Part shown: piece by piece, positions 26,762 through 35,737 of the stretch | Numbering within the stretch: the first letter of the stretch is position 1 | Layout: each line of letters starts with the position of its first letter | Assembly: GCA_023663085.1 (NCBI GenBank) | Contig: JAMPIB010000012.1 | Coordinates: 1-63,275 of the forward strand | Source: Ruminococcus sp. | Lineage (GTDB): Bacteria > Bacillota > Clostridia > Lachnospirales > Lachnospiraceae | Direction: 5' to 3' | DNA: 63,275 nucleotides | The notes under the pieces: generated by a model | Seen by the model: only the letters and a program-made list of their open reading frames with translations | What the model was told of the DNA's origin: nothing | The model's database searches: none | Program-made: the position numbers and the translations under genes

Positions 26762-27487
26762 ATGTTACGTTTTGCGCAGGTGATAATCTGCAATCTGCCA
26801 AGATTATATATGATTCCTAAAATGGCCTATATGGCGGCTCATCCGGAGAAATACACGGAAGAAGAGTGTTACCGGTATGCCGGACTGGCAGTAAAAAGAA
26901 TGATGACTTCGGGCCATATCAAAACATTGGGTTTTGGCATGGAAAACCTGCCTAAAGAGGGCGGTTATGTCATGTTTCCCAATCACCAGGGCAAATATGA
27001 CGCGCTCGGTATTGTCAGCACGCATAAAAATCCCTGCGCCATTGTCATAGACGACGCCAAATCGCATATGATCCTGACTTCGCAGTTTATTGATCTGGTA
27101 GGCGGAAAGCGCCTGAAAAAAGACGATCCGCGCCAGTCGGTCAGACTGATGCGGGATATCTCGGAAGAGGTGGCGGCGGGAAGAAGATATATTATTTTTC
27201 CGGAAGGCGGTTATTATCATAATCACAATACGGTCTGCGAGTTCAAGCCGGGTTGTTTTAAGAGCGCCATGAAAGCAAAGGCGCCCATTGTGCCGGTCGT
27301 GCTCATTGATTCTTATAAGGTTTTTGAAGAATGGTCTATCAGAAAAGTCACCACACAGGTACATTACCTGCCGGCCATTTATTATGAGGAATATCAGAAC
27401 ATGAAGACCGCGGAAGTCTCCGATATGGTACACGAGCGTATCGAGTCGTATATTGCAAAGATCACCAAAGACAAAGACGCGTCATAG
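26762..27487 (+). CDS. 1-acyl-sn-glycerol-3-phosphate acyltransferase family protein
   Basis: A 241-residue PlsC-family acyltransferase making phosphatidate from lysophosphatidate. The catalytic His-x4-Asp motif is present as FPNHQGKYDALG, and the glycerol-phosphate-binding block as IIFPEGGYYHNHNT. The third block is PIVPVVLIDSY. A short N-terminal hydrophobic stretch could anchor it to the membrane. Because the catalytic motif is NHQGKYD rather than NHxSxxD, the acceptor may differ from the standard one. GGGAGATACT precedes ATG 26762. Confidence 0.88.
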   Translation: MLRFAQVIICNLPRLYMIPKMAYMAAHPEKYTEEECYRYAGLAVKRMMTSGHIKTLGFGMENLPKEGGYVMFPNHQGKYDALGIVSTHKNPCAIVIDDAKSHMILTSQFIDLVGGKRLKKDDPRQSVRLMRDISEEVAAGRRYIIFPEGGYYHNHNTVCEFKPGCFKSAMKAKAPIVPVVLIDSYKVFEEWSIRKVTTQVHYLPAIYYEEYQNMKTAEVSDMVHERIESYIAKITKDKDAS

Positions 27488-27518
27488 CAGGCGCCAGCCA
27501 TTTGTGCCAGAGAATGTT

Positions 27519-28754
27519 TTAGAGAATGACCAGCTTTCTCTGGTATTCGCCGGGCAGATGAACGCCGAAGTTCTGCTGTATGAGCAGGGAGTAAATATGG
27601 CTGGCCAGAATATCGCCTTCCAGCATCCTGACACCGTCAGGGGAGAGAAGTCCGGCGGCGTCCGCAAGTTTGGAGATAAGAGGAATGGAAGAATCCGCTC
27701 TGACTGCCGAAAGCAGGGGAGAGGATTCTTTTTTAAACCCTAACATCCTTGCATAATAGACATAGTCGTCCGCACGGAAGGTGTCGATATCCGCTAGCCT
27801 GATATTTAGTAAAATATGCAAAAGCGCGCGGGAAATCCGTGTATAGGTCATGTTTTTTGTTTTTATAAGGCCGCAGAAAGAAGTAAATGTTTCGTAATGC
27901 GGCAGACATCTGCGTATCCGGTCAGAGAGTGCCTTATCAATATCAAAATAGTCCTCATAACCAGCCGTCTGTTCCCTGAGAAGCTGGGCGGCCAGCAGGC
28001 AGGAGATATCATCGGGGGAGACAGGGAAGGTTTTGTTGTAAGTTTCTTCTAACAGCGCATAAACAGATGGCGGAACCTGCTCTTTGATAAGCCGGATATC
28101 ACTTTTTTCCATAAGGGAGTTTCTGATCGCCAGAGCGGAACTGTGTACATCTTCTAAAGCGGCATCATGATAAGCGGCGCCGTTTCGGGAAACGGTGAAG
28201 GGCTCTATTTTGCTGTTTCTTTTTTTCAGGGCCTTCAGATACTCTATCCCCAGAATGTTATTGGGTGATTTTAGCATATCGGAATATGCCCGTAGATGTG
28301 GGAAGGCAGTATCAAAAGCAGCATTTTGGGCCTGCGGATAGGACATGCCGGCTTTCAGATGCCGCTTTATCAGGTCATGAAATGTATCATCTTCCGATAA
28401 GAGGGCATCGGCTATCCCGGAAAGCGCAGAAAGGTCGCCGCATTCGCTCCCGAAGCAGAGGCAGTCTGTGACGCCCAGTTTATCCAGCAGCGCGATGGCG
28501 CCGGTGGCAAAATATTCCGCGCTGGCCGTAGCATAATAAACGGGCAGTTCTATGACCAGATCGGCTCCGCAGGTGAGCGCCGCCTGTGCGCGCATATATT
28601 TATCCATAACGGCGGGTGTGCCGCGCTGGACAAAATCGCCGCTCATGATGATGAGACAGTGATCGGCGCCTGTTATTTCCCTGGCCATTGCGATCTGGTA
28701 GGCGTGTCCGTTATGGAAGGGATTGTATTCTGCAATGATACCGACTGTTTTCAT
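27519..28754 (-). CDS. tmcAL: tRNA(Met) cytidine acetate ligase TmcAL
   Basis: A 411-residue HIGH-type nucleotidyltransferase. TmcAL activates acetate with ATP and acetylates the wobble cytidine of elongator tRNA-Met in low-GC Gram-positives. The N-terminal VGIIAEYNPFHNGHAYQI holds the NTP-binding His-x-Gly-His, and MSGDFVQRGTPAVMDKYMRA is the second family block. It is convergent with the acyltransferase gene, 31 bases away, and divergent from rpsU. Confidence 0.94.
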   Translation of the reverse strand: MKTVGIIAEYNPFHNGHAYQIAMAREITGADHCLIIMSGDFVQRGTPAVMDKYMRAQAALTCGADLVIELPVYYATASAEYFATGAIALLDKLGVTDCLCFGSECGDLSALSGIADALLSEDDTFHDLIKRHLKAGMSYPQAQNAAFDTAFPHLRAYSDMLKSPNNILGIEYLKALKKRNSKIEPFTVSRNGAAYHDAALEDVHSSALAIRNSLMEKSDIRLIKEQVPPSVYALLEETYNKTFPVSPDDISCLLAAQLLREQTAGYEDYFDIDKALSDRIRRCLPHYETFTSFCGLIKTKNMTYTRISRALLHILLNIRLADIDTFRADDYVYYARMLGFKKESSPLLSAVRADSSIPLISKLADAAGLLSPDGVRMLEGDILASHIYSLLIQQNFGVHLPGEYQRKLVIL

Positions 28755-28830
28755 AGGATAAAGCCCTCTTTTTATGATCTGATATGAATCTTATTAAAGT
28801 GTACCATGAATAACAAATGAAAAATAGTAG

Positions 28831-28858
28831 TTGACTCATATCCAGATTGTGGTATAAT
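28831..28858 (+). promoter_or_regulatory. Promoter of rpsU
   Basis: TTGACT at 28831-28836 and TATAAT at 28853-28858, 16 bases apart. The leader of about 90 bases contains small hairpins such as TGCACGGTTGTGCA. Confidence 0.85.
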
Positions 28859-28955
28859 CTATATTGTGTGTAGATAATACACGCTGCACGGTTGTGCATA
28901 AATAACCCAATCAGTCGAGTTACTTGTTAGGGACTGAAGGGAGGTCAGGTGCGGA

Positions 28956-29132
28956 ATGTCGAACGTAATCGTAAAAGAGAATGAGACTTTAGACAGTGCA
29001 TTGCGTCGTTTCAAGAGAAGCTGTGCAAAAGCCGGTATTCAGCAGGAAATTCGTAAGAGAGAGCATTACGAAAAACCAAGCGTAAGACGTAAGAAAAAGT
29101 CCGAAGCAGCAAGAAAACGTAAATACAATTAA
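28956..29132 (+). CDS. rpsU: 30S ribosomal protein S21
   Basis: A 58-residue basic protein of the small ribosomal subunit, beginning [19 protein letters not shown] and ending in a Lys/Arg-rich tail ([14 protein letters not shown]). S21 helps mRNA binding near the anti-Shine-Dalgarno end of 16S rRNA. AAGGGAGGTC lies 10 bases before ATG 28956. It has its own strong promoter and terminator and is monocistronic, as is common in Clostridia. It is shorter than 60 codons, so length-filtered gene callers may miss it. Confidence 0.97.
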   Translation: MSNVIVKENETLDSALRRFKRSCAKAGIQQEIRKREHYEKPSVRRKKKSEAARKRKYN

Positions 29133-29150
29133 TCATGTTTTATGTGTAAC

Positions 29151-29183
29151 AAATCCCTGAGCATATCAGGGATTTTGTTTTTT
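29151..29183 (+). terminator. rpsU terminator
   Basis: AAATCCCTGA and TCAGGGATTT form a 10-bp stem with loop GCATA, followed by TGTTTTTT. Confidence 0.93.
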
Positions 29184-29238
29184 GTGCACAGGGGCGCACA
29201 GTGGAATATGCTGCCAAAGCAGCGTGCGCCCCGCGCGG

Positions 29239-29305
29239 CGAGTATGGAAGACTCGTCTTCCATACTCGATTTATAGCAGGAAATTCGCGGAGCGATTTTC
29301 TTGTT
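29239..29305. repeat. Dispersed palindromic intergenic element, copy 2, with adjoining hairpin
   Basis: A 14-bp perfect inverted repeat (CGAGTATGGAAGAC with its complement, 29239-29268) is followed after 12 bases by AAATTCGCGGAGCGATTT and TTCTTGT at 29281-29305. Copy 3 near 58979 has the same order, a GGAAGAA/TTCTTCC hairpin followed by the palindrome. Confidence 0.55.
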
Positions 29306-29365
29306 GGTATATTATCACCCCCTCTCCTAATATTTATAGTATAGAGGAATATGCGGGAGAGATGA

Positions 29366-30559
29366 GTGTTGAAAAAAGAAAAAAAACGGGCATGTGCTTT
29401 GCTGCTGCTGCCTGCGCTGATTATCCACATGGGAATAAGCATTCTTATCATGCCGTCTATGGCTGCATATGCGGCGCCGGAGGTATCCGCGCCTTCGTAT
29501 GTTGTCATGGAGGCTTCTACGGGACAGATCATCTGTGAACAGGATGCCAATACCAAAAGAAGTCCGGCCAGTATCACCAAGATTATGACTTTACTGATCG
29601 TATTTGAACATCTAAAGAGTGGAAGGATAAAACTGGAGGATATGGTGCCGACGAGTGCCTATGCCAAATCCATGGGCGGCTCACAGGTCTTTCTGGAAGA
29701 GGGAGAGACTCAGACACTGGACACCATGATAAAGTGTATCACGGTTTCTTCCGGCAATGACGCCAGCGTGGCGGTGGCGGAGTACATAGCGGGCAGCGAA
29801 GGCGAATTTGTCAAGCTGATGAATGAAAAGGCGGAAAGCCTCGGTATGCAGAATACACATTTTGTGGACTGCTGCGGGCTGACGGAATCGGAGGACCATT
29901 ATACCTCGGCCAAAGATGTGGCAATCATGTCCAGAGAACTGATCACCAAATATCCGGAGATCTTTCAATATTCCGGGATCTGGATGGAAGATATTGAACA
30001 TCATACCGCACAGGGAACTTCCACTTTTACGCTTTCCAGTACCAATAAGCTGTTGAAACAGTACGAATGGGCGACCGGTTTAAAAACCGGTTCTACCTCC
30101 AAGGCACTCTACTGCCTTTCGGCGACGGCCAATAAAGACGGTATGGAACTGATCGCGGTCGTTCTGGCGGCGCCGGATGGCAAGTCGAGGTTTGCGGACG
30201 CCATTACCCTGTTAAATTATGGATACAGTGTCAGTCAGATGTATGAGGACGAAAATAAGGACGCCCTGCCGCTTCAGAAGGTGGAAGGCGGCGTAGAGGA
30301 CTATGTGAACCTCACCTATGCGGGCGAATTTCATTATCTGGATACAGCCGGTAATAATCTAAACGATATCGAAAAAGAGATCAGCCTGCCGGAAGTTATC
30401 AGAGCTCCGGTGGCCGAGGGCGACGCTATAGGCGAGGCTGTTTATAAGCTGAACGGGAACCGTATCGGCAGCGTATCCATCCAGGCTGCAAAGTCCGTGG
30501 AAGAGGCCGGATATCTTGATTATCTGCACCAGATATGGATAAAATTCATTGTTTCGTAA
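29366..30559 (+). CDS. D-alanyl-D-alanine carboxypeptidase (DacF/PBP5-like)
   Basis: A secreted class of low-molecular-weight penicillin-binding protein that trims the terminal D-Ala from peptidoglycan stem peptides. Residues 1-36 form a signal peptide ending near MAAYAA. The three active-site motifs are complete: SITK (in RSPASITKIM), SGN (in VSSGNDASVA) and KTG (in GLKTGSTSKA). A C-terminal PBP5-like beta domain follows, ending in a hydrophobic amphipathic stretch (GYLDYLHQIWIKFIV) that would hold it on the membrane. The start is GTG 29366, with GGGAGAG upstream. A second paralogue lies at 52128. Confidence 0.93.
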   Translation: MLKKEKKRACALLLLPALIIHMGISILIMPSMAAYAAPEVSAPSYVVMEASTGQIICEQDANTKRSPASITKIMTLLIVFEHLKSGRIKLEDMVPTSAYAKSMGGSQVFLEEGETQTLDTMIKCITVSSGNDASVAVAEYIAGSEGEFVKLMNEKAESLGMQNTHFVDCCGLTESEDHYTSAKDVAIMSRELITKYPEIFQYSGIWMEDIEHHTAQGTSTFTLSSTNKLLKQYEWATGLKTGSTSKALYCLSATANKDGMELIAVVLAAPDGKSRFADAITLLNYGYSVSQMYEDENKDALPLQKVEGGVEDYVNLTYAGEFHYLDTAGNNLNDIEKEISLPEVIRAPVAEGDAIGEAVYKLNGNRIGSVSIQAAKSVEEAGYLDYLHQIWIKFIVS

Positions 30560-30566
30560 CAAGGGA

Positions 30567-30596
30567 TTGCGGTTTGGGGGTATTTTATGATATACT
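30567..30596 (+). promoter_or_regulatory. Possible promoter of the metallophosphoesterase gene
   Basis: TTGCGG at 30567-30572 and TATACT at 30591-30596, 18 bases apart, about 55 bases before the gene. Confidence 0.4.
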
Positions 30597-30652
30597 TTAT
30601 AAGTTGTTTTGGATATTACTTCCGAATGTGTGTTAGAATGTGGAGAACATGA

Positions 30653-31516
30653 ATGATTCCTGTTATACTGAGCATAGCGGCGGCTTTGGTTCTTTTTTTT
30701 CTGATTGTCATGTACCTTGACTGCCACCGTCTGGTGATAAGTGAATATGATATAGACTCGAAGAAGATCAACGGTGAATATACCTTTGTACTCTTATCCG
30801 ATCTGCATAATAAATCTTTCGGAGAAAATAACGAGAAACTGCTTGAAAAAATAGATGCACTGGCTCCGGATGCCGTTCTGGCGGCAGGCGATATGCTGAC
30901 GGCTTTTGATAACGGCGATAAATGTCAGATCGCGGCGGAGTTCATGAAAAATCTGGCCGGCAGATATCCGGTCTATTATGGTATGGGGAATCACGAGCAC
31001 CGTATCGGACTGGAACAGGGAGAATACCGCAGGATATACGATTCTTATATGGAGAGCCTGCATGAGTGCGGAATCGATCCGCTTATCAACGAAAGCGTAT
31101 ATCTGCCATCTGCAAACATTGCCATCACAGGTTTGCAGGTGGACAGATGTTACTACCGGAAATTTAGCAGGTATCCGATGCCGCGGGATTATCTGGAGGA
31201 TCTGCTGGGAAAACCGAAGCGGGATGCCCTGCAGATATTGATCGCACACAACCCGGATTATTTTGAGGACTATGCAAAATGGGGAGCGGATCTGGTCGTT
31301 GCGGGACATGTACATGGCGGACTGATGCGCCTGCCGCTCATCGGAGGCGTCATATCGCCGAAACTCACGCTTTTCCCCACATATGATGGCGGAAGGTTTG
31401 AGCAGGGCGATACGATGATGATCGTGAGCAGAGGGCTTGGAACACATACGCTGCCGATCCGGATATTCAATCCGGGAGAACTGGTAGTACTCCGGCTGCA
31501 TCCGAAGCGGAAATGA
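30653..31516 (+). CDS. Membrane-anchored metallophosphoesterase
   Basis: A 287-residue YkuE/YaeI-type phosphoesterase. One N-terminal transmembrane helix (VILSIAAALVLFFLIVMY) anchors it. The dinuclear metal site is complete: LLSDLHNKSF, LAAGDML, MGNHEH, IAHNPDYF and GHVHGG. Family members act on phospholipid or UDP-linked lipids or have unknown substrates; none can be assigned here. scpA begins 13 bases downstream, so the three genes up to scpB may form one operon. Confidence 0.9.
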   Translation: MIPVILSIAAALVLFFLIVMYLDCHRLVISEYDIDSKKINGEYTFVLLSDLHNKSFGENNEKLLEKIDALAPDAVLAAGDMLTAFDNGDKCQIAAEFMKNLAGRYPVYYGMGNHEHRIGLEQGEYRRIYDSYMESLHECGIDPLINESVYLPSANIAITGLQVDRCYYRKFSRYPMPRDYLEDLLGKPKRDALQILIAHNPDYFEDYAKWGADLVVAGHVHGGLMRLPLIGGVISPKLTLFPTYDGGRFEQGDTMMIVSRGLGTHTLPIRIFNPGELVVLRLHPKRK

Positions 31517-31529
31517 GAGGTGAAAGATT

Positions 31530-32279
31530 ATGGCAATCCCGGTAAAATTAGAGGTTTTTGAAGGCCCGCTGGATCTGTTGCTGCATTTAATAGATAAAAA
31601 TAAAGTAGATATCTATGATATCCCGATCGTGGAGATCACGGAGCAGTATCTGGAATATATTAAACAAATGGAAACAGAAGATATGAATGTCATGAGCGAA
31701 TTTCTGGTGATGGCGGCAACGCTCATTGATATCAAATGCCGGATGCTCTTACCCAAGGAAGTCAATGAGGAAGGGGAAGAGGAAGATCCGAGAGCGGAAC
31801 TGGTAGAGCAGTTATTGCAGTATAAGATGTGTAAATACATGTCTTATGAATTAAAAGACCGTATGATCGCCGCACAGAGGAATCTTTATAAGAAACCGAC
31901 GCTGCCTAAGGAAATCCTGGAATATAAGCAGCCTGTTGATTATGAAGAACTGATCGGGGATATGAGTCTGGCCAGACTGCATGAAATCTTTAAGGACATG
32001 CTGAAGCGGCAGGTGGATAAAATAGATCCCGTCAGAAGTACTTTTGGTAAGATTGAAAAAGACGAGATTGATATGGATGCCAAGACCATCTACATAGAAG
32101 ATTATATCAGAGGCCATAAAACATTCAGTTTCCGTAAACTGTTAGAGAGACAGAACAGCAAAATGGAGATCATCGTCACTTTTCTGGTGATATTGGAACT
32201 AATGAAAATAGGAAAGATCGGTATCGCACAGGAAGATATCTTCGGAGATATCACGATCACCTCCAAAGAGGCCGTATAG
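31530..32279 (+). CDS. scpA: Segregation and condensation protein A
   Basis: The kleisin subunit that bridges the SMC head domains in bacterial condensin. The 249-residue protein starts IPVKLEVFEGPLDLLLHLI, the family signature, and ends in a winged-helix C-terminus (FLVILELMKIGKIGIAQ). It is followed 53 bases later by scpB. smc itself is not in the window. Confidence 0.96.
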   Translation: MAIPVKLEVFEGPLDLLLHLIDKNKVDIYDIPIVEITEQYLEYIKQMETEDMNVMSEFLVMAATLIDIKCRMLLPKEVNEEGEEEDPRAELVEQLLQYKMCKYMSYELKDRMIAAQRNLYKKPTLPKEILEYKQPVDYEELIGDMSLARLHEIFKDMLKRQVDKIDPVRSTFGKIEKDEIDMDAKTIYIEDYIRGHKTFSFRKLLERQNSKMEIIVTFLVILELMKIGKIGIAQEDIFGDITITSKEAV

Positions 32280-32332
32280 GATAAAAAGCGGTTCATAAGC
32301 AGCTTATGGAAAGAGAAAGGCATGGGATTAAG

Positions 32333-32902
32333 ATGGAAAGACAAAAGGCAAAAGCCGTAATAGAGGCGATTTTGTTTACAATGGGAGACTCCGTGGAGAT
32401 TGACAGACTGGCGGAAGTAATAGAAGAGGACAGGCAGACGACGAAAGAGATACTGGAGGAAATGGATAGAGAATATCAAAAAGAGGAGAAAGGCATTCGA
32501 TTGACTACTCTGGACAATGCCGTACAGCTCTGCACCAAAGGAGAATTGTACGAGTATCTGGTGAAGATCGCCACGACGCCCAAAAAGAATGTGCTGACGG
32601 ATACCCTGCTCGAAACTTTGTCCATTGTTGCCTACAAGCAGCCGGTCACGAGGACGGAGATTGAGAAAGTGCGCGGCGTAAGCTGTGACCATGCAATCAA
32701 TAAATTGCTGGAATATGATCTTATTACAGAGATAGGAAGACTTGACGCGCCCGGACGCCCGCTTCTGTTCGGTACGACGGAACAGTTTCTGCGCTGCTTC
32801 GGCGTGAAGTCTCTTGAGGATCTGCCGGAATTAAATCCGGTACAGATTGAGGAATTTAAGCTGCAGGCGGAGTCAGAAGTACAGATGCAGCTCGATATCT
32901 GA
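32333..32902 (+). CDS. scpB: Segregation and condensation protein B
   Basis: The dimeric winged-helix partner of ScpA in the SMC condensin. The protein contains IEAILFTMGDSVEIDRLAEV near the start and LETLSIVAYKQPVTRTEIEKVRGVSCD, the diagnostic block. I use ATG 32333 (189 residues), because MERQKAKAVIEAILF matches usual ScpB starts; ATG 32306 in the same frame lacks a ribosome site. The C-terminal tail QLDI is acidic and short. Confidence 0.94.
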   Translation: MERQKAKAVIEAILFTMGDSVEIDRLAEVIEEDRQTTKEILEEMDREYQKEEKGIRLTTLDNAVQLCTKGELYEYLVKIATTPKKNVLTDTLLETLSIVAYKQPVTRTEIEKVRGVSCDHAINKLLEYDLITEIGRLDAPGRPLLFGTTEQFLRCFGVKSLEDLPELNPVQIEEFKLQAESEVQMQLDI

Positions 32903-32942
32903 CCGTTTTGGATATGTCTCGATATGCCCTTTCTTTTTGGGA

Positions 32943-33263
32943 CTATTTCGATTTCTCATTCAACTGTTTCATGATGGCCAGAAGACTGGTGATCGCCGTA
33001 TCATCCAGTTTTCTGGCTTCTTCGATAAAATCTCTTAGTTTTTCGGGACAGGCGTTGCCTTCATCAAAAAACTCCTGCGGCGTGATGCCCAGAAAATCGC
33101 AGATATAGAAAAAAGACTGCATCGACGGCAGGGATTTTCTGTTTTCTATGGTATTGATATAATTATTAGCCTGTCCTAAAGATAAAGACATATCCCGTGC
33201 GGATATGCCTTTTTGTATTCGCAGCTCGGCCAGTCTGTCGGGGAAAAATTTTTCATACATCAT
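32943..33263 (-). CDS. XRE family helix-turn-helix regulator
   Basis: A 106-residue DNA-binding protein with one Cro/C1-type helix-turn-helix (RLAELRIQKGISARDMSLSLGQANNYINTIENRKS). The C-terminal helix is rich in acidic and aliphatic residues. It is transcribed away from the coiled-coil membrane protein gene and shares a 220-base intergenic region with it, so local control of that gene is plausible. GGTGG precedes ATG 33263. The target and ligand are unknown. Confidence 0.88.
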   Translation of the reverse strand: MMYEKFFPDRLAELRIQKGISARDMSLSLGQANNYINTIENRKSLPSMQSFFYICDFLGITPQEFFDEGNACPEKLRDFIEEARKLDDTAITSLLAIMKQLNEKSK

Positions 33264-33336
33264 GAGTTACCACCTTCTGTAATAGATTGTACATTATATA
33301 TAGGTTTCATTCGATAAATGTAATGAGGTGTTTTTG

Positions 33337-33365
33337 TTGACATAAAAGATATAATCTAATATAAT
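33337..33365 (+). promoter_or_regulatory. Promoter of the coiled-coil membrane protein gene
   Basis: Perfect consensus boxes TTGACA (33337-33342) and TATAAT (33360-33365), separated by 17 bases. This strong promoter argues that the downstream frame-broken gene is expressed. Confidence 0.88.
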
Positions 33366-33484
33366 GGAAAATGTGTTAGTTTAAATTTAGCAAAATTTAA
33401 TAAAAAAAATATATATGCAGTAATATCTATTTTTTATGAACTATTTCACGAATGTATGTGCTGAGAAAGGACATTGTTATAGAA

Positions 33485-34779
33485 ATGGATACAGACGTTT
33501 ACCATAAAAGAAAAGAGCATACACAGAAAGAAAACGCAGGCGTCGGCGCTCTATCGGGGGGGGTAATGACCAAAGTCCCGATCTTTCCCGGATACCGGGC
33601 GGAGAAAGCGAAGAGATCCGGGAAGTCGTTCTGCTCATAAGGACGATAGAGTGGATAGAGGAGCTGGAGAAACAGGCCGTAAAGCATAAACTGGCAGCGG
33701 ATAACCTGAGCGCGATAGAAAAATGTAAAGAGCAGATAACGGCGGAAAATGTGAATCGGAGTGAGATTAATTCTGCGGTGGAGAAACTGCTGGAAAGTAT
33801 CAGCCTTGAACTTTTACCGGACGCCGAAGAGAAAGATAATGGCATGAAAACAGTATCCGTACAGGTGTTTAAGCTGCAGATCCAGAAAATAGCACAGAAA
33901 TGCCATGTAGAGAATGAATCGGCACTGGAATTTATGGCGGAGCGCGAAAAAGCGGTGATTAGAAAAGCGTATGGAAATATGCAGAAGATTTCCGCTGTCA
34001 AAACATCTTCAGCGGAAAGGAAAAATGAAAATCTGTATCTGGAATTTTTTCAGAATATCAAAAAAGAATTTGACAAAGCGGCGGTGCTCCTGCTTCGGGA
34101 ACTTTTGAAAAACTCTGCCCAGAATTACGATCAGATACAGGAAGAGATGCGGAACATGTTCCAGAGTATCGGAGAATATCTGCCCGGCAAAGGGATGAAA
34201 AAGACCTATGGCGAATATGAAAAGCGGAAGGGCGCACTGGATAAGGATGCACAGGATAAAGCCGGGAAACTGGAGTTTGGAGGCGGCGAAATCCTTTCTT
34301 TTGGAGAAAAGACGAAAGATACTGTTAAAAATATCTGTAAAAAATGGAATCAGAAGCGGAAAATATTAACAATGGCGCCGCTGCTGCTTTTATTGTGCAG
34401 TTTTGTGGTCGAGGCAGTTATCACACCTGTTGATGTGCTTTTTGCCGATCTGAAATCTTTGCTGGTCTTTATCATAGTTTTGATCGTTGCTTTTTATGTG
34501 GTCTATCTCAAACTTTTGAAACTCTGGTGCAACGCTCAGATAGATAAACAGTGCGAGGATTATCTGAAAACACAACTGGCACAGTTTCGACATAATAATA
34601 CGATAATGTTCCAGATGGAAGATGCGATGCAGAAGGCCGTAGAAGAATATGAAGAGGAAAATCTTGCCGCCCTGGAACAGTTTTTTGCTGCGATAGAACG
34701 CGGCTCCACAGGAGAGGAAACGGCGGAGGCAGGCTGGTTTATCCATTTGAAGGAACAGTGGGAGCGCATATCAGCCTGA
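33485..34779 (+). CDS. Coiled-coil membrane protein, frame interrupted at a G8 tract
   Basis: Unknown family. A frame beginning at ATG 33485 (MDTDVYHKRKEHTQKENAG) runs 26 codons into eight Gs (33556-33563) and would then stop at about 33640. The long downstream frame, open from 33508 to 34779, has no ATG, GTG or TTG before 33751. Yet it encodes clear amphipathic helix upstream of that (VVLLIRTIEWIEELEKQA). A -1 slip on G-GGG-GGG, or one extra G, joins the two into about 431 residues. The product is mostly coiled coil (residues about 45-300) with two membrane helices near 300-355 (PLLLLLCSFVVEAV; LLVFIIVLIVAFYVVYL) and a further helical tail. Without joining, a GTG at 33751 gives 342 residues. 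The break may be real (phase variation, frameshifting) or an assembly undercall. Confidence 0.65.
33556..33563 (+). repeat. G8 homopolymer at a frame junction
   Basis: Eight consecutive Gs. In the frame starting at 33485 they read as G-GGG-GGG-gta, a legal -1 slippery heptamer. One added G would also restore the reading frame. Confidence 0.85.
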
Positions 34780-34825
34780 CCAATATGACCAATACGAACG
34801 GATTAGATTTTGCAGTATATGGATA

Positions 34826-34854
34826 TTGATTAATCCGCTAAAATAGTATATGAT
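34826..34854 (+). promoter_or_regulatory. Promoter of the exopolysaccharide locus
   Basis: TTGATT at 34826-34831 and TATGAT at 34849-34854, 17 bases apart, just before the CpsB-like gene. Confidence 0.7.
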
Positions 34855-34869
34855 AAGATAGGTTATGGT

Positions 34870-35637
34870 ATGGTTACATATTCTACGGGAAAACAAATGG
34901 AAAAACTGATTGATATCCATTCCCATATTTTATTCGGGATGGATGATGGCGCAGGAGATCTGGATACGAGCATACAGATGCTGCGGATCGCGGCAAAGGA
35001 TGGCATCTCGGCCATTATTTTAACGCCCCACAATAAACCGGGACACCACAGGATAGATTCGGCCCGTGTGGCGGAGAAAATGGCTCAGTTAAAGACTTAT
35101 CTGGCGCAGGAGGATATTGCCATCAGGCTTTATCTGGGAAATGAACTGTACTACCGGAGCAGGCTGATATGGGAGATCGAAGACGGACAGGCGTACACGC
35201 TTGCCGGCTCCCGTTATGTACTGGTCGAGTTCAGTCCGTCAGATGACTACGGCTATATCCGCAACGGTATCAATGAGATTTTGATGGGCGGCTATTATCC
35301 CATTCTGGCCCATGTGGAACGATACCGGAATGTCTGCATGAAAAAAGATGGCATTGCCGATCTGGCGGATATGGGCTGCTATATCCAGGTGAACGCCGAC
35401 AGCATCATGGGAAAATACGGGATGAAAACGGCTTCTTTTACCAGAAAACTGTTAAAGCAGCATCTGGTGCATTTTATCGCCTCAGATGCGCATGACCCCG
35501 AAAGAAGGGCGCCGCACCTTGCCGGATGTGCCGCTTATGTTACAAGAAAATACGGGGAAAGCTATGCAGGAAAACTCTTTGTGGAAAATCCGGAACGTAT
35601 TCTTGAGGATGGCGCGATAAGTGCCGGTGAAGAGTGA
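34870..35637 (+). CDS. CpsB/CapC-type tyrosine-protein phosphatase (PHP domain)
   Basis: A manganese-dependent phosphatase that removes phosphate from the CpsD tyrosine cluster and so controls polysaccharide length and export. The 255-residue PHP protein has DIHSHILFGMDDGAGD, LTPHNKPGHH, EFSPSDDYG, LAHVERY and FIASDAHD, the full set of metal ligands. ATG 34870 and ATG 34897 are both possible; the latter (MEKLIDIHSH) resembles family starts and has GGGA 7 bases upstream. It opens the polysaccharide operon. Confidence 0.92.
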   Translation: MVTYSTGKQMEKLIDIHSHILFGMDDGAGDLDTSIQMLRIAAKDGISAIILTPHNKPGHHRIDSARVAEKMAQLKTYLAQEDIAIRLYLGNELYYRSRLIWEIEDGQAYTLAGSRYVLVEFSPSDDYGYIRNGINEILMGGYYPILAHVERYRNVCMKKDGIADLADMGCYIQVNADSIMGKYGMKTASFTRKLLKQHLVHFIASDAHDPERRAPHLAGCAAYVTRKYGESYAGKLFVENPERILEDGAISAGEE

Positions 35638-35694
35638 ACAATCTGTGAAAAGTAAATGATCTGTGAAGAATGAAGAAAATGAGAACACAATAAA

Positions 35695-35724
35695 AGGCCC
35701 AAATATCACAGGCTGAGAGAAGGG
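35695..35724 (+). repeat. GCCTG-hairpin leader element, copy B (5'-truncated)
   Basis: GGCCCAAATATCACAGGCTG then AGAG, matching copy A at 19221-19266 across the loop and 3' arm. The 5' arm GCCTG is missing. It sits directly before the Wzz-type gene. Confidence 0.55.
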
Positions 35725-35737
35725 CATGGTTATTAAA

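Noticed and set aside
29182-29538. 118-codon plus-strand frame overlapping the first carboxypeptidase gene
   Set aside because: It covers the rpsU terminator tail and inverted repeats and then overlaps the signal peptide of the real gene in another frame.
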